Notes under the pieces: model-generated
What the model was told of the DNA's origin: nothing
The model's database searches: none
What the model saw: only the letters and a program-made list of their open reading frames with translations
Part shown: piece by piece, positions 7,683 to 14,993 of the stretch
Layout: every line of letters starts with the position of its first letter
How positions within the stretch are numbered: position 1 is the first letter of the stretch
Position numbers and translations under genes: made by a program
Assembly (NCBI GenBank): GCA_934675625.1
Contig: CAKURH010000013.1
Span: 1 to 50,861, forward strand
Origin: an uncultured Kiritimatiellota bacterium
GTDB taxonomy: Bacteria; Verrucomicrobiota; Kiritimatiellia; RFP12; UBA1067
DNA: 50,861 nt
Reading direction: 5' to 3'

Positions 7683-8344
7683 CTCGCGCCTCCCAGCAGG
7701 TGCTGCCCGCCATCGACGGGAATGACCACGCCCGTCGTCGATCGCGCCGTCAGCAGATACGCGACGCACGCCGCCACGTCGTCCGGCGTGGGGCGCCCGA
7801 CCAGCGTCTCGCCCGCCTTCTCGTGAACCGCCGTCGGCGGCAGGACAGGGCCGGGGGCGACGGCGTTGACGCGCAACGTCTCCGCGAAGAGCGCCGCCGC
7901 CTTGCGCGTGTCGTCCCAAAGCGCGGCCTTGGTCGCCGCATAGGCGTCCAGCCCTTCACGTGCGCCGCCCAAGATTCGCGTGTCGAGAATGTTGACGACC
8001 GCGCCGCGCCCCGTCTCGCGTCCCGCCATCAGCATGGTCAGCTTCTTCGGCGCCTCTAGGTTGACGGCGTTCAGCCGCATCGCCTCGCCCACGAAAAGCG
8101 CAGCATTGTTCACGAGCGCATCCGGCGGCTGCCCGCCCAGCCGACGAAGCGCGGCGGCATACGCGCGCGCGGGCCCCATCGGGTCGGCGAAGTCGGCGAC
8201 GATGTCCGCCCCCGCGTCTGCGCGGTGCGACGTCGTCAGCACACGCCAACCGCGCGCACGAAGGCCCTCGGCAATCGCCCGACCGAGGCGCGTCGTCCCG
8301 CCCGTGACGAGTGCCGTCTTCCTGTTCTCTTCCTGATTCTGCAT
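7679..8344 (-). CDS. Short-chain dehydrogenase/reductase (pteridine-reductase/FolM-like)
   Basis: 221 residues. NAD(P)-binding TGGTTRLGRAIAEGL near the N-terminus, NNAA in the middle, the catalytic YAATK (Tyr-x-x-x-Lys), and a C-terminal PVDGGQ typical of SDRs. The TGGTTRLG start and the HRAD after the second strand are like FolM/PTR1-type reductases, which reduce dihydro-pterins, but the substrate cannot be read from sequence. The start at ATG 8344 places the glycine motif about 12 residues in, as usual. It sits between trpF and birA with an ATGA overlap to birA. Confidence 0.85.
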   Translation of the reverse strand: MQNQEENRKTALVTGGTTRLGRAIAEGLRARGWRVLTTSHRADAGADIVADFADPMGPARAYAAALRRLGGQPPDALVNNAALFVGEAMRLNAVNLEAPKKLTMLMAGRETGRGAVVNILDTRILGGAREGLDAYAATKAALWDDTRKAAALFAETLRVNAVAPGPVLPPTAVHEKAGETLVGRPTPDDVAACVAYLLTARSTTGVVIPVDGGQHLLGGAR

Positions 8345-8379
8345 GTCGGCGTAAACAATACCAAAACGACGCGCCGAAC

Positions 8380-8931
8380 TCAAGAGCCCCACGCGCGGAA
8401 GAACGCCCGCAGCTTGGCCACCGACTTGACGCCGCGTACCGATTCGAGGCTGCCGGACACGTCGATGACGTCCGGACGCTGCGCCCGGAAAGCCGACAGG
8501 TTTTCCGCCGAGACGCCCCCGGCGAGAACCGTCCTGAACGCGCCGCGCCGCAGCGTCGTCTCGCCGTCGCCGTGCGACGAGTCGAAGAGGACGGCATCCC
8601 CTTCGGCTCCGCCCGCGAGCGTCCAGACCTCCAGCCCGGCGGCCTTCAGCGCGGCGACGTCCGTCGCCGTCGCCCGTCGGTGGAGCTGCACGATTTCGAG
8701 ACCGCACGCGCGGACGGTGCGCAGAATCTCCGGCACGGTTGCCGCCGTGAACACGCCGACGCACCGCGCGCGCCCCGTGAGGCCCGCGCGGATGCGCACG
8801 ACGTCCGAAACGGTCACGCGGCGCGGGCTCCCCTCGGCAAAGATGAAGCCGAGGTAGTCCGCGCCGAACCGTTCCGCCTCCTGCGCAAACGCGGCGTCGT
8901 TCACGCCGCAGACCTTGAGCGCCGGATGCAT
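8380..8931 (-). CDS. trpF: Phosphoribosylanthranilate isomerase TrpF
   Basis: 183 residues, at the short end of the family. Catalyses the Amadori rearrangement of phosphoribosylanthranilate to CdRP in tryptophan synthesis. Visible: KVCGVND at the N-terminus with the catalytic Cys, GADYLGFIF, GVF, VQLH, FDSSHG (Asp of the active site), LAGGVSAENL (phosphate-binding Gly motif), and DVSGSLES near the end. A TIM barrel follows from these. Seven nt downstream of trpA, so it is part of the trp operon, placed last rather than next to trpC. Confidence 0.92.
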   Translation of the reverse strand: MHPALKVCGVNDAAFAQEAERFGADYLGFIFAEGSPRRVTVSDVVRIRAGLTGRARCVGVFTAATVPEILRTVRACGLEIVQLHRRATATDVAALKAAGLEVWTLAGGAEGDAVLFDSSHGDGETTLRRGAFRTVLAGGVSAENLSAFRAQRPDVIDVSGSLESVRGVKSVAKLRAFFRAWGS

Positions 8932-8938
8932 GCGGTCG

Positions 8939-9673
8939 CTACGCCTTCATGAAGCGCTCGACGAGCGCGCTGCCGATGACGAAGCCGTCGCAGTGCGCGG
9001 CAACCTGCGCCCCCTCCTCCGGCGTACGGATGCCGAAGCCCGCGACGACCGGCATGTCCACGAGGCGCTTGATCTCCGTCAGGCGCGCCGCGAGTTCCGG
9101 CGGCAGGGCGGCGCGCTGGCCCGTCGTGCCCTTCACCGTCACGGCGTAAAGAAACGAGTCCTCGACGCCCTTCGCGCTCGCCCGGATCCGGTCCGGCCCC
9201 GTCGTCGGCGCGAGAAGCGGCACGAACGTGAGCCCGGCGGGCCTCAGCACGTCGAGAAGCTCGTCGCGCTCCTCCAGCGGCAGGTCGACGACCAGCACGG
9301 CGTCCACGCCGCGCGCCGCCGCCGTCTCGGCGAACCGCTTGAGCCCATAGCTGAAGATGATGTTGTAGTAGGTGAAGATCACGATCGGCGTCTCCGGGTG
9401 TCGCGCGCGGAGGGCGGGCACGCCCGCGAGAACGTCGTCCAGCGTAACGCCGTTCGCGAGTGCCTTCTGCGCCGCCGCGCGGATGACCGCGCCGTCCGCG
9501 ACCGGGTCGGAGAACGGCACGCCAAGCTCCAAAATGTCCACGCCCTCGCCGAGGAGCGTCTCCACGGCCTGAAAGCTCTTTTCCAGCGTCGGCGCGCCCA
9601 TCGTGAGGTAGGCGACGTACGCCGCCTTGCCCTCGGCCTTGCACCGCGCAAATGTCTTCTGAATGCGATTCAT
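8939..9673 (-). CDS. trpA: Tryptophan synthase alpha subunit
   Basis: 244 residues. Cleaves indole-3-glycerol phosphate and channels indole to TrpB. The catalytic Glu lies in LELGVPFSDPVADG, the catalytic Asp in VVDLPLEE, and the phosphate-binding loop in AGFGIRTPEE and GFVIGSALVE. The order trpB-trpA with a 45-nt spacer is the common one. AAAGGAA lies upstream as ribosome-binding site. No irregularity seen. Confidence 0.96.
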   Translation of the reverse strand: MNRIQKTFARCKAEGKAAYVAYLTMGAPTLEKSFQAVETLLGEGVDILELGVPFSDPVADGAVIRAAAQKALANGVTLDDVLAGVPALRARHPETPIVIFTYYNIIFSYGLKRFAETAAARGVDAVLVVDLPLEERDELLDVLRPAGLTFVPLLAPTTGPDRIRASAKGVEDSFLYAVTVKGTTGQRAALPPELAARLTEIKRLVDMPVVAGFGIRTPEEGAQVAAHCDGFVIGSALVERFMKA

Positions 9674-9718
9674 CTTTGAATTCCTTTCTTTGGCTGTTTG
9701 ACTTGAGAGACTGGCGGG

Positions 9719-10930
9719 TCACGAGAGACGCGCGGCGGTTTCGCCAGCGGCGCTTCGCACGTGATCCCTCTTGTATCTCTCCACGCTGTCCATGTCCTTG
9801 TCGCCGCGGCCGGAGAGGTTGACGAGCAGAATCGTCTCCTTCGGCAGCTTCGGCGCGCGCTTGATCGCCTCGGCGACGGCGTGGCTCGACTCCAGCGCGG
9901 GAATGATGCCCTCGTAGCGGCAGAGCGCATCGAACGCGGCGATGGCCTCGTCGTCGTTGATCGTCGTGTACTCCGCGCGCCCCGTGTCCGCGAGATAGGC
10001 GTGCTCCGGCCCGACGCCGGGGTAGTCCAGCCCCGCCGAGACGGAGTACGTGTCGACGATCTGGCCGGACGGCGTCTGCAGGAGATACGACTTCGAGCCG
10101 TGCAGGACGCCGACGCGCCCGCCGTTGATGCTCGCGGCGTGCTCGCCTGTCGCGAGGCCCTTGCCGCCCGCCTCGACGCCGACGAGCTTCACGGACGGAT
10201 CCTTCAGGAAGCCCGCGAAGAGCCCCATCGCGTTCGAGCCGCCGCCCACGCAGGCGATGGCCTGGTCGGGCAGCTTGCCGTACTCCTTCAGGCACTGCCG
10301 CCGCGCCTCCTTGCCGATGACGCTCTGGAAGTCGCGCACCATCGCCGGATACGGCGCCGGGCCCGCCACCGTGCCGATTACGTAGAACGTGTCGTCGCAG
10401 TTCGCCGTCCAGTCGCGGATGGCCTCGTTCATCGCGTCCTTCAGCGTCGCGCTGCCCTCGCTCACGGCGTGGACCTTCGCGCCGAGCATCTTCATGCGCG
10501 AGACGTTCGGCGCCTGCCGCGCGACGTCGACCGCGCCCATGAAGACCTCGCACTCCATGCCGAAGAGCGCGGCCACGGTCGCCGTCGCGACGCCGTGCAT
10601 GCCCGCGCCCGTCTCGGCGATGAGCCGCTTCTTGCCCATCCGCCGCGCGAGCAGCGCCTGGCCGATCGTGTTGTTCACCTTGTGCGCGCCCGTGTGGTTG
10701 AGATCCTCGCGCTTGAGGACGATCCGCGCGCCGCCGAGGTGCTCCGAAAGCCGCCGCGCGTAGGTGAGCGGACTCTCCCGCCCGACGTAGTGCGTGAGGA
10801 TGTCGTTGAGTTCGGCCTTGAACGCCGGGTCGCGCTTCGCCTCGGCATAGGCCTGTTCGAGTTCGTGCAGCGGCGTCATCAGCGTTTCCGCGACATACTG
10901 CCCGCCATAGATTCCGTAGTGTGTTTTCAT
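9719..10930 (-). CDS. trpB: Tryptophan synthase beta subunit
   Basis: 403 residues from ATG 10930 (MKTHYGIYGGQYV, the normal family start; an in-frame ATG at 10951 would add 7 residues). PLP enzyme condensing indole and serine. Visible: the PLP-binding Lys in NHTGAHKVNN, GAGMHGVATAT, the glycine loop VGGGSNAMG binding the cofactor phosphate, and LLVNLSGRGDKD at the C-terminal end. All catalytic elements are present. Start context lacks a clear Shine-Dalgarno. It lies 52 nt after trpC, the intervening DNA following directly on the repeat in which trpC ends. Confidence 0.96.
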   Translation of the reverse strand: MKTHYGIYGGQYVAETLMTPLHELEQAYAEAKRDPAFKAELNDILTHYVGRESPLTYARRLSEHLGGARIVLKREDLNHTGAHKVNNTIGQALLARRMGKKRLIAETGAGMHGVATATVAALFGMECEVFMGAVDVARQAPNVSRMKMLGAKVHAVSEGSATLKDAMNEAIRDWTANCDDTFYVIGTVAGPAPYPAMVRDFQSVIGKEARRQCLKEYGKLPDQAIACVGGGSNAMGLFAGFLKDPSVKLVGVEAGGKGLATGEHAASINGGRVGVLHGSKSYLLQTPSGQIVDTYSVSAGLDYPGVGPEHAYLADTGRAEYTTINDDEAIAAFDALCRYEGIIPALESSHAVAEAIKRAPKLPKETILLVNLSGRGDKDMDSVERYKRDHVRSAAGETAARLS

Positions 10931-10982
10931 GGTTGTTTTTTCGTTGATCATTGGACTGCCAAAATTCTGACTGCCGACGGCT

Positions 10983-11051
10983 TCACACGGAGGCACGGAG
11001 TGACGGAGAGCCTGCCGAGCTTTCGCTCCGTGTCTCCGTGGCTCCGTGTGA
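10983..11051. repeat. CACGGAG-type imperfect inverted repeat forming the 3' end of trpC
   Basis: The left arm TCACACGGAGGCACGGAG and the right arm CTCCGTGGCTCCGTGTGA are near-perfect inverted copies around a short centre, about 69 nt in all. The trpC stop codon (TGA on the minus strand, 10983-10985) is the outermost triplet of the arm. The same words recur many times inside sctP at 13.5-14.3 kb. Confidence 0.8.
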
Positions 11052-11831
11052 GTCCTTCATCAAGTTCTTCAGTTCCTCGCCCGGGTGCTTCGCCCGCATG
11101 AGCGTCGTGCCGACGAGGAAGCCGTGCGCGCCCGCGTCCGCGAGCCGCCGCAGGTCGTCCTCCGTCTTGAGGCCGCTCTCGGCGATGCGCACGCGGTCGG
11201 ACGGGATCTGCCCGATCAGCCGCGCCGTGATCGCCGGATCCGTCCGGAACGTGCGGAGGTCGCGGCAGTTGACGCCGATGACGCGCGCGCCCGCCGCGAC
11301 CGCACGGTGAATCTCGTCCGCGTCATGCGTCTCGACGAGCGCCGCGAAGCCGAGCGCGTGGCAGAGGCCCAGCAATTCCGCGAGCCGCGCATCGTCCAGC
11401 ACGGCGGCGATCAGCAGCACGGCGCTCGCCCCGGCGGCCCGCGCGGCGGCGATCTGGTACGGCGTCGTCACGAAGTCCTTGTAGAGGACAGGGATCTTCA
11501 CCGCGTCCGTCGCCGCGCGCAGATACGCCTCGCTGCCGAGGAAGCGGTGCGGTTCGCAGAGGACGGACAGCGCCGCCGCGCCCGCGCCTTCGAGTTCGCG
11601 TGCGAGGGCCGTCGGCTCGAAGTCGGCCCGGATCAGCCCTTCGGACGGCGAGGCCTTCTTCAGCTCGGCGATGACGTGCGGCCCCGGCCCGGCGAACGCG
11701 GCCGCGAAGTCCAGCGGCGCGGGGAGCGTCTGCACCCGTTCCAACAGCGCCGCGAACGGCTCCTGCAGTTCGCGCAACGCGGCGTCCTTCCGCCGCAGCG
11801 CGCTCAGTTCTTCGAGGATGTCTGTCTTCAT
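10983..11831 (-). CDS. trpC: Indole-3-glycerol phosphate synthase TrpC, with a repeat-encoded C-terminal tail
   Basis: 282 residues. Closes the indole ring from CdRP. Motifs: VIAELKKASPSEGLI (substrate binding), SVLCEP...FLGS, PVLYKDFV with the catalytic Lys, VETHD, GVNCRDL, AESGL and GFLVGTTLM. The family normally ends shortly after the helix following LVGTTLM, about HPGEELKNLMK here. The last 22 residues, SHGATETRSESSAGSPSLRA and on, and the TGA itself come from an inverted repeat of the CACGGAG type (10983-11051). Thus the repeat has replaced the natural end of the gene. First gene behind the attenuator. Confidence 0.94.
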   Translation of the reverse strand: MKTDILEELSALRRKDAALRELQEPFAALLERVQTLPAPLDFAAAFAGPGPHVIAELKKASPSEGLIRADFEPTALARELEGAGAAALSVLCEPHRFLGSEAYLRAATDAVKIPVLYKDFVTTPYQIAAARAAGASAVLLIAAVLDDARLAELLGLCHALGFAALVETHDADEIHRAVAAGARVIGVNCRDLRTFRTDPAITARLIGQIPSDRVRIAESGLKTEDDLRRLADAGAHGFLVGTTLMRAKHPGEELKNLMKDSHGATETRSESSAGSPSLRASV

Positions 11832-11858
11832 GGATTGTCTGTTTCAAGTGGATTTGTG

Positions 11859-11897
11859 AAAAAACAAGAAGCGGACCGTCTTCGTCTGACGATCCGC
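11859..11897 (-). terminator. Intrinsic terminator of the trp attenuator
   Basis: On the minus strand GCGGATCGTC (11897-11888) pairs with GACGGTCCGC (11880-11871) through nine Watson-Crick pairs and one G-U, with a 7-nt loop AGACGAA, followed by TTCTTGTTTTTT. It lies between the Trp-rich leader peptide and trpC. Its 5' arm can alternatively pair with GATCCGC at 11956-11950, inside the end of the leader reading frame, which gives the antiterminator. Confidence 0.88.
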
Positions 11898-11931
11898 CTT
11901 TGGGTGCTGGGCTTGGTTTCGCGTTTCGCAA

Positions 11932-12006
11932 CTATGCGGCAACCGGCCCGCGGATCTTCGACCCGTGGCGCCACCACCAAATGTTGCTGAACGTGTTGCG
12001 ATTCAT
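11932..12006 (-). CDS. trpL: trp operon leader peptide TrpL
   Basis: A 24-codon frame, ATG 12006 to TAG 11932, starting MNRNTFSNIWWWRHG. Three consecutive TGG codons (residues 10-12) are the stall site expected for tryptophan attenuation. The antiterminator strand GATCCGC (11956-11950) is codons 17-19, near the end of the frame, so a ribosome reaching the stop would cover it and let the downstream terminator form, while one stalled at Trp leaves it free to pair with GCGGATC. Position: about 40 nt after the promoter and about 100 nt before trpC. Classical ribosome-stalling logic; mechanism inferred from sequence only. Confidence 0.85.
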   Translation of the reverse strand: MNRNTFSNIWWWRHGSKIRGPVAA

Positions 12007-12043
12007 GTCGTTTTCAATTGCCCTTTTCGGAACAACGGCGCGA

Positions 12044-12073
12044 AGTATACCATATGCGTCTTTGCCGCGTCAA
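12044..12073 (-). promoter_or_regulatory. Promoter of the trp operon
   Basis: On the minus strand TTGACG (12073-12068) and TATACT (12049-12044) are separated by 18 nt. Each box differs from the sigma70 consensus at one position. Transcription would start at about 12037, 31 nt before the leader ATG. It lies 26 nt after the sctQ stop, so the T3SS operon could read through into the attenuator; no terminator is visible between them. Confidence 0.75.
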
Positions 12074-12098
12074 GCCCCCCTCCAAAATATTGTTCAGC

Positions 12099-12923
12099 TC
12101 ATTTTGCGGAGACGGAAACGACGCGGAAGGCTGGGGCCGAGCCGAGGCGGACGGGTTCAAGCGCGGCGAGGGGGCGGCCCCGGCGCTGAAGCGTCAGCGT
12201 CGCAGCCGGCGGCACGGGCGGGGGCGCGTCGTCCGCAAGCTGCGCGAACGTGAGCGCGCCCTTCTCGTCCGCCAGCGCGCGCGCACGGTCATCGGACGGC
12301 ACGTCCAGAAGCCAGTGCGGCGCACGTTCCCCGTCCGGCACGAGGCAGTCGCCGACGGACAGGGCGGACAGTTCCGCGTCGGCGAGCGTCCATTCGGCAA
12401 GACAGGCAAAGGCCTCGCGCGTCAGGGCGCGTATCGACGGATGCGCGACGTCGAGATTCGCCAGCGCGCCGAGCCGCTGCTTCATTTCGGGCGTCAGGTC
12501 AATGGCCAGACGGGCTTCGCCGGCCGCGCCCGAAACGGAGAACGCCGTGTCCGGAACAGGCTTCTCGGAGAGTCCGACAATCGACAGCTGCCGCCGGGCG
12601 ACCTCCTCCACGAACTGAAAGACGGCGCCGCATTCCTTCTCGACCAGGGCGAGCAGGACTTCCTTCGGAAGGGCCGACAGGCGGTCTTTCAGCAACGTGA
12701 GGTCGGGGAAGAGCGGCGTGATCTCCAGGGCCAGCACATGCGGCTCGTCGTCGAGGCGCACGTCCAGGACAATCGGCGGGACGGACAGGCCCGCACAGCG
12801 CGTCAAGCGCGCCGGGTGTCCGCCGAAGCGCGTCTCCAGCCGCCACGCGGGCGAGTCGAGCACCCGCGCGGCATTCGCCTTCGCCCAGTCCGGCCATTCT
12901 CTCAACAGCTCATTCGCATCCAT
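12099..12923 (-). CDS. sctQ: SctQ, T3SS sorting-platform (C-ring) protein, no C-terminal SPOA domain seen
   Basis: 274 residues. Placed by order (last gene after SctP, as in Chlamydia and other T3SS) and by the general SctQ character: an N-terminal region with WRLETRFGG..., then LALEITPLFPD, then a segment LAEWTLADAELSALSVGDCL that reads like the first SPOA-type beta domain (L-x-E-L-x-x-L-x-x-GD-x-L). The usual second SPOA domain of about 75 residues at the C-terminus, which dimerises and binds SctL, is not visible; the protein ends after TLTLQRRG...FRVVSVSAK. Family members are normally 300-370 residues. It may be truncated by the adjacent trp promoter region, or the domain may be a separate gene elsewhere. 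2 nt after sctP. Confidence 0.7.
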   Translation of the reverse strand: MDANELLREWPDWAKANAARVLDSPAWRLETRFGGHPARLTRCAGLSVPPIVLDVRLDDEPHVLALEITPLFPDLTLLKDRLSALPKEVLLALVEKECGAVFQFVEEVARRQLSIVGLSEKPVPDTAFSVSGAAGEARLAIDLTPEMKQRLGALANLDVAHPSIRALTREAFACLAEWTLADAELSALSVGDCLVPDGERAPHWLLDVPSDDRARALADEKGALTFAQLADDAPPPVPPAATLTLQRRGRPLAALEPVRLGSAPAFRVVSVSAK

Positions 12924-12925
12924 TG

Positions 12926-14521
12926 TCAGGCCCTCTTCTTCCGCACGTCAACCGAGACGTTGAACGTGGCGATCTTCGCCGCGAGGTGGGTCGCGATCTG
13001 CGTCCGGCAATTCGTCAAGAGGACGGCCATGTCGACCGTCGTCGGTTGGAACACGACCTCCAGTTGGCGCCCTGTCACGGCAATGCGCACCTCCGTGCCT
13101 TCCAGCACGTCCGGGCGCAGGCGAACGACGACCTCGCCCTGTCCGCGCAACAGCCCCGGAGAGACCAGGAGCGTGTCCGCCACGGCCTGCGCGGCCTCGA
13201 CCAGCACCTGCGCCGGCGGCAGGGGTTGCGCCGCCTGTGTCCGCACGACCTCGACCGGCGCGAGGGCGGGCGCAGACGGCGCCTCGGACGCAACCGACGC
13301 GACAGGCAGCGGCATAACAGGCGGCGCAACACCGGCGGCGACCAAGGCCTCGGCGTGCTCCGTGGCTTCAGGACGACGTACGAGGTCTACGGACGACAGC
13401 GCATCCGAGGCAGACTTCTCGACACGGGCAACCGCCGACACGGGCGTCCCAATGTCCCTGACTCTCTGCGGGCTCTGCGGCTCTGCGTGAGGCGTCTCGC
13501 TCGTCTCTGCGTGTGGACTGCCGACACCGTTCGCTCGTGCCGTTTGGTCACGCAGAGCCGCAGAGGTCGCAGAGGTTGAAGGCGAGGGTGAGGAACCCTC
13601 CGACACAGGCTTCATACGCTCTCCCAGAACCTCCGTCTCTCCGTGCCTCCGTGTCAAGCCTACGGCAACGGGTTCAGCCGACGACAAGCCAACGGCAACA
13701 GGCTCAGACGGCAAGAGGGGATTCTCACACGGAGACTCGGAGGCACGGAGTGGGTGAGACGGGGCTTGGGGGGGCGTCAGGTGGGAAGATGTCTCACGCA
13801 GAGCCGCAGAGGTCGCAGAGGTTGAAGGCAAGGGTATGGAAGCCTCCGACACAGGCTTCATACGCTCTCCCAGAACCTCCGTCTCTCCGCGACTCCGTGT
13901 GAGATCTGCGACAACAGACGGATGGGGTGATGACTCACACGGAGGCACGGAGGCACGGAGCGGTTGAGACGGGGGCTGGGGGGCCGTCAAGGGGGAAGAT
14001 GTCTCACGCAGAGCCGCAGAGGTCGCAGAGGTTGAGGCTGTGGGTAGAGGCGAGGGTGTGGACACCTCCGACACAGGCTTCATACGCTCCCCCAGAACCT
14101 CCGTGGCTCCGTGGCTCCGTGTGAGATCTGCGACAACAGACGGATGGGGTGATGACTCACACGGAGGCACGGAGGCACGGAGTGGGTGAGACGGGGCTTG
14201 GGGGGGAGTTCTCGAATCGACTTCGACCTGCAAGCGAGATGACACATTCTCTCCCAGAACCTCCGTCTCTCCGCGACTCCGTGTCAAGCCTACGGCAACG
14301 AGATCCACGGCCGCCTGGATCGCTTCGCCCAAAGCGGAATTTTCGGCAATCGGCCCCGCCAGCGCGCGTTCAAAAGCCGCAACGGCCTGGACGTCGGGAT
14401 GCGACGAGTAGGCCGCGCCGTCCACGCCGCTGACAGGCACGCCGCCGACAGGCGCCTCCGTCGCAAGGCCGCCGCTCGGCAGCACGTCGAGATTCAGGTC
14501 AATCGAAGGTGTCGTCATCAT
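12926..14521 (-). CDS. sctP: SctP, T3SS needle-length control protein, with repeat-expanded middle
   Basis: 531 residues. Sets needle length and switches substrate class at the inner membrane export gate. The C-terminal about 100 residues fit the FliK/SctP switch domain: GEVVVRLRPDVLEGTEVRI, then a GRQLEVVFQ strand, then a helix with ALLTNC-type sequence and a final beta strand. The N-terminal 78 residues look like ordinary coding sequence. Residues about 79-355 are built from four tandem units beginning LTR(S/R)(R/H)G(E/A)TEVLGE and containing STSATSAALR, LRASVPPCESS and PQAPSHP blocks, all encoded by dispersed CACGGAG and CGCAGAG repeats. The whole stays in one frame. Without it the protein would be about 250 residues. 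Overlaps sctO by 23 nt. Confidence 0.82.
   Translation of the reverse strand: MMTTPSIDLNLDVLPSGGLATEAPVGGVPVSGVDGAAYSSHPDVQAVAAFERALAGPIAENSALGEAIQAAVDLVAVGLTRSRGETEVLGENVSSRLQVEVDSRTPPQAPSHPLRASVPPCESSPHPSVVADLTRSHGATEVLGERMKPVSEVSTPSPLPTASTSATSAALRETSSPLTAPQPPSQPLRASVPPCESSPHPSVVADLTRSRGETEVLGERMKPVSEASIPLPSTSATSAALRETSSHLTPPQAPSHPLRASESPCENPLLPSEPVAVGLSSAEPVAVGLTRRHGETEVLGERMKPVSEGSSPSPSTSATSAALRDQTARANGVGSPHAETSETPHAEPQSPQRVRDIGTPVSAVARVEKSASDALSSVDLVRRPEATEHAEALVAAGVAPPVMPLPVASVASEAPSAPALAPVEVVRTQAAQPLPPAQVLVEAAQAVADTLLVSPGLLRGQGEVVVRLRPDVLEGTEVRIAVTGRQLEVVFQPTTVDMAVLLTNCRTQIATHLAAKIATFNVSVDVRKKRA
13455..14289. repeat. Array of CACGGAG and CGCAGAG(GTCGCAGAGG) repeats inside sctP
   Basis: The recurring words on the plus strand are CACACGGAGGCACGGAG (near 13733, 13939, 14158), CTCCCAGAACCTCCGT (near 13621, 13866, 14092, 14253), CACGCAGAGCCGCAGAGG (near 13551, 13795, 14004) and TCCGACACAGGCTTCATACG (near 13599, 13846, 14068). 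Units are 160-245 nt long. Some are palindromic (e.g. facing CTCTGCG/CGCAGAG words at 13467-13580). All are in frame on the minus strand. The same CACGGAG family ends trpC. Confidence 0.85.
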
Positions 14522-14993
14522 CTGCCGTCATCCTCCTTCCCGTGAATTCGTCCATTTCGGCGTCCGCCAGCATCTCCTGCATCCGCCGATCCTCCAGTTC
14601 CCACGCGAGACGGTGCTGGTCAATCTTCGCCTTCTTCTTGCTTGCGGCGACAAACCGCACATGCGCCGCCTCGGCCGCCTGGTCGCGCTTCGTCAGTTCG
14701 TCCTGCGCCTGCCGCTCGGCCTCGGCCAAGAGCATCGCCTCCTCGTCGATGCGCGTGACGGCCGCCCGTGCACGGTCGAGGTCGTTCCTCGAGACGACGC
14801 GCCCCACGACGGCGTCGTAGATCCGGTCGCGGCGCTCGTCCTTGGTCGCGTCGAACCGACGGCGCGTCTCGGCCCGCTCGTCGCGGACGCGCTCCGCCGC
14901 CGCCCGCGCGCGCCGCGCGCCAGTAAGCTCGGTGCCGGCCCGGTCTTCGCGCATCGCGCGAATCTTCAGCATGTCGTTCAGCGCGTAGGCCAC
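14499..14993 (-). CDS. sctO: SctO, T3SS stalk protein (YscO/FliJ-like)
   Basis: 164 residues from GTG 14993 (GGAGG 8 nt upstream; begins AYALNDMLKIRAMRED). Almost entirely charged, heptad-like coiled coil rich in Arg, Glu, Asp and Ala, as expected for SctO/FliJ, which inserts into the SctN hexamer and links it to SctV. Acidic end DDDDTFD. The place between SctN and SctP matches the canonical order once the AIM24-like gene is allowed for. Sequence in this family is poorly conserved, so the call rests on size, coiled-coil nature and position. Start lies inside the upstream gene (16-nt overlap). Confidence 0.75.
   Translation of the reverse strand: MAYALNDMLKIRAMREDRAGTELTGARRARAAAERVRDERAETRRRFDATKDERRDRIYDAVVGRVVSRNDLDRARAAVTRIDEEAMLLAEAERQAQDELTKRDQAAEAAHVRFVAASKKKAKIDQHRLAWELEDRRMQEMLADAEMDEFTGRRMTADDDDTFD

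Noticed and set aside
11858..11898. T-box or TRAP-type control of trp genes
   Set aside because: No T-box sequence and no series of GAG/UAG triplets; the Trp-rich leader with alternative stems explains the region fully.
13455..14289. CRISPR array
   Set aside because: Repeats are of unequal spacing and two mixed types, partly palindromic over long stretches, with repeated rather than unique intervals, and the whole is translated in the sctP frame; no cas genes.
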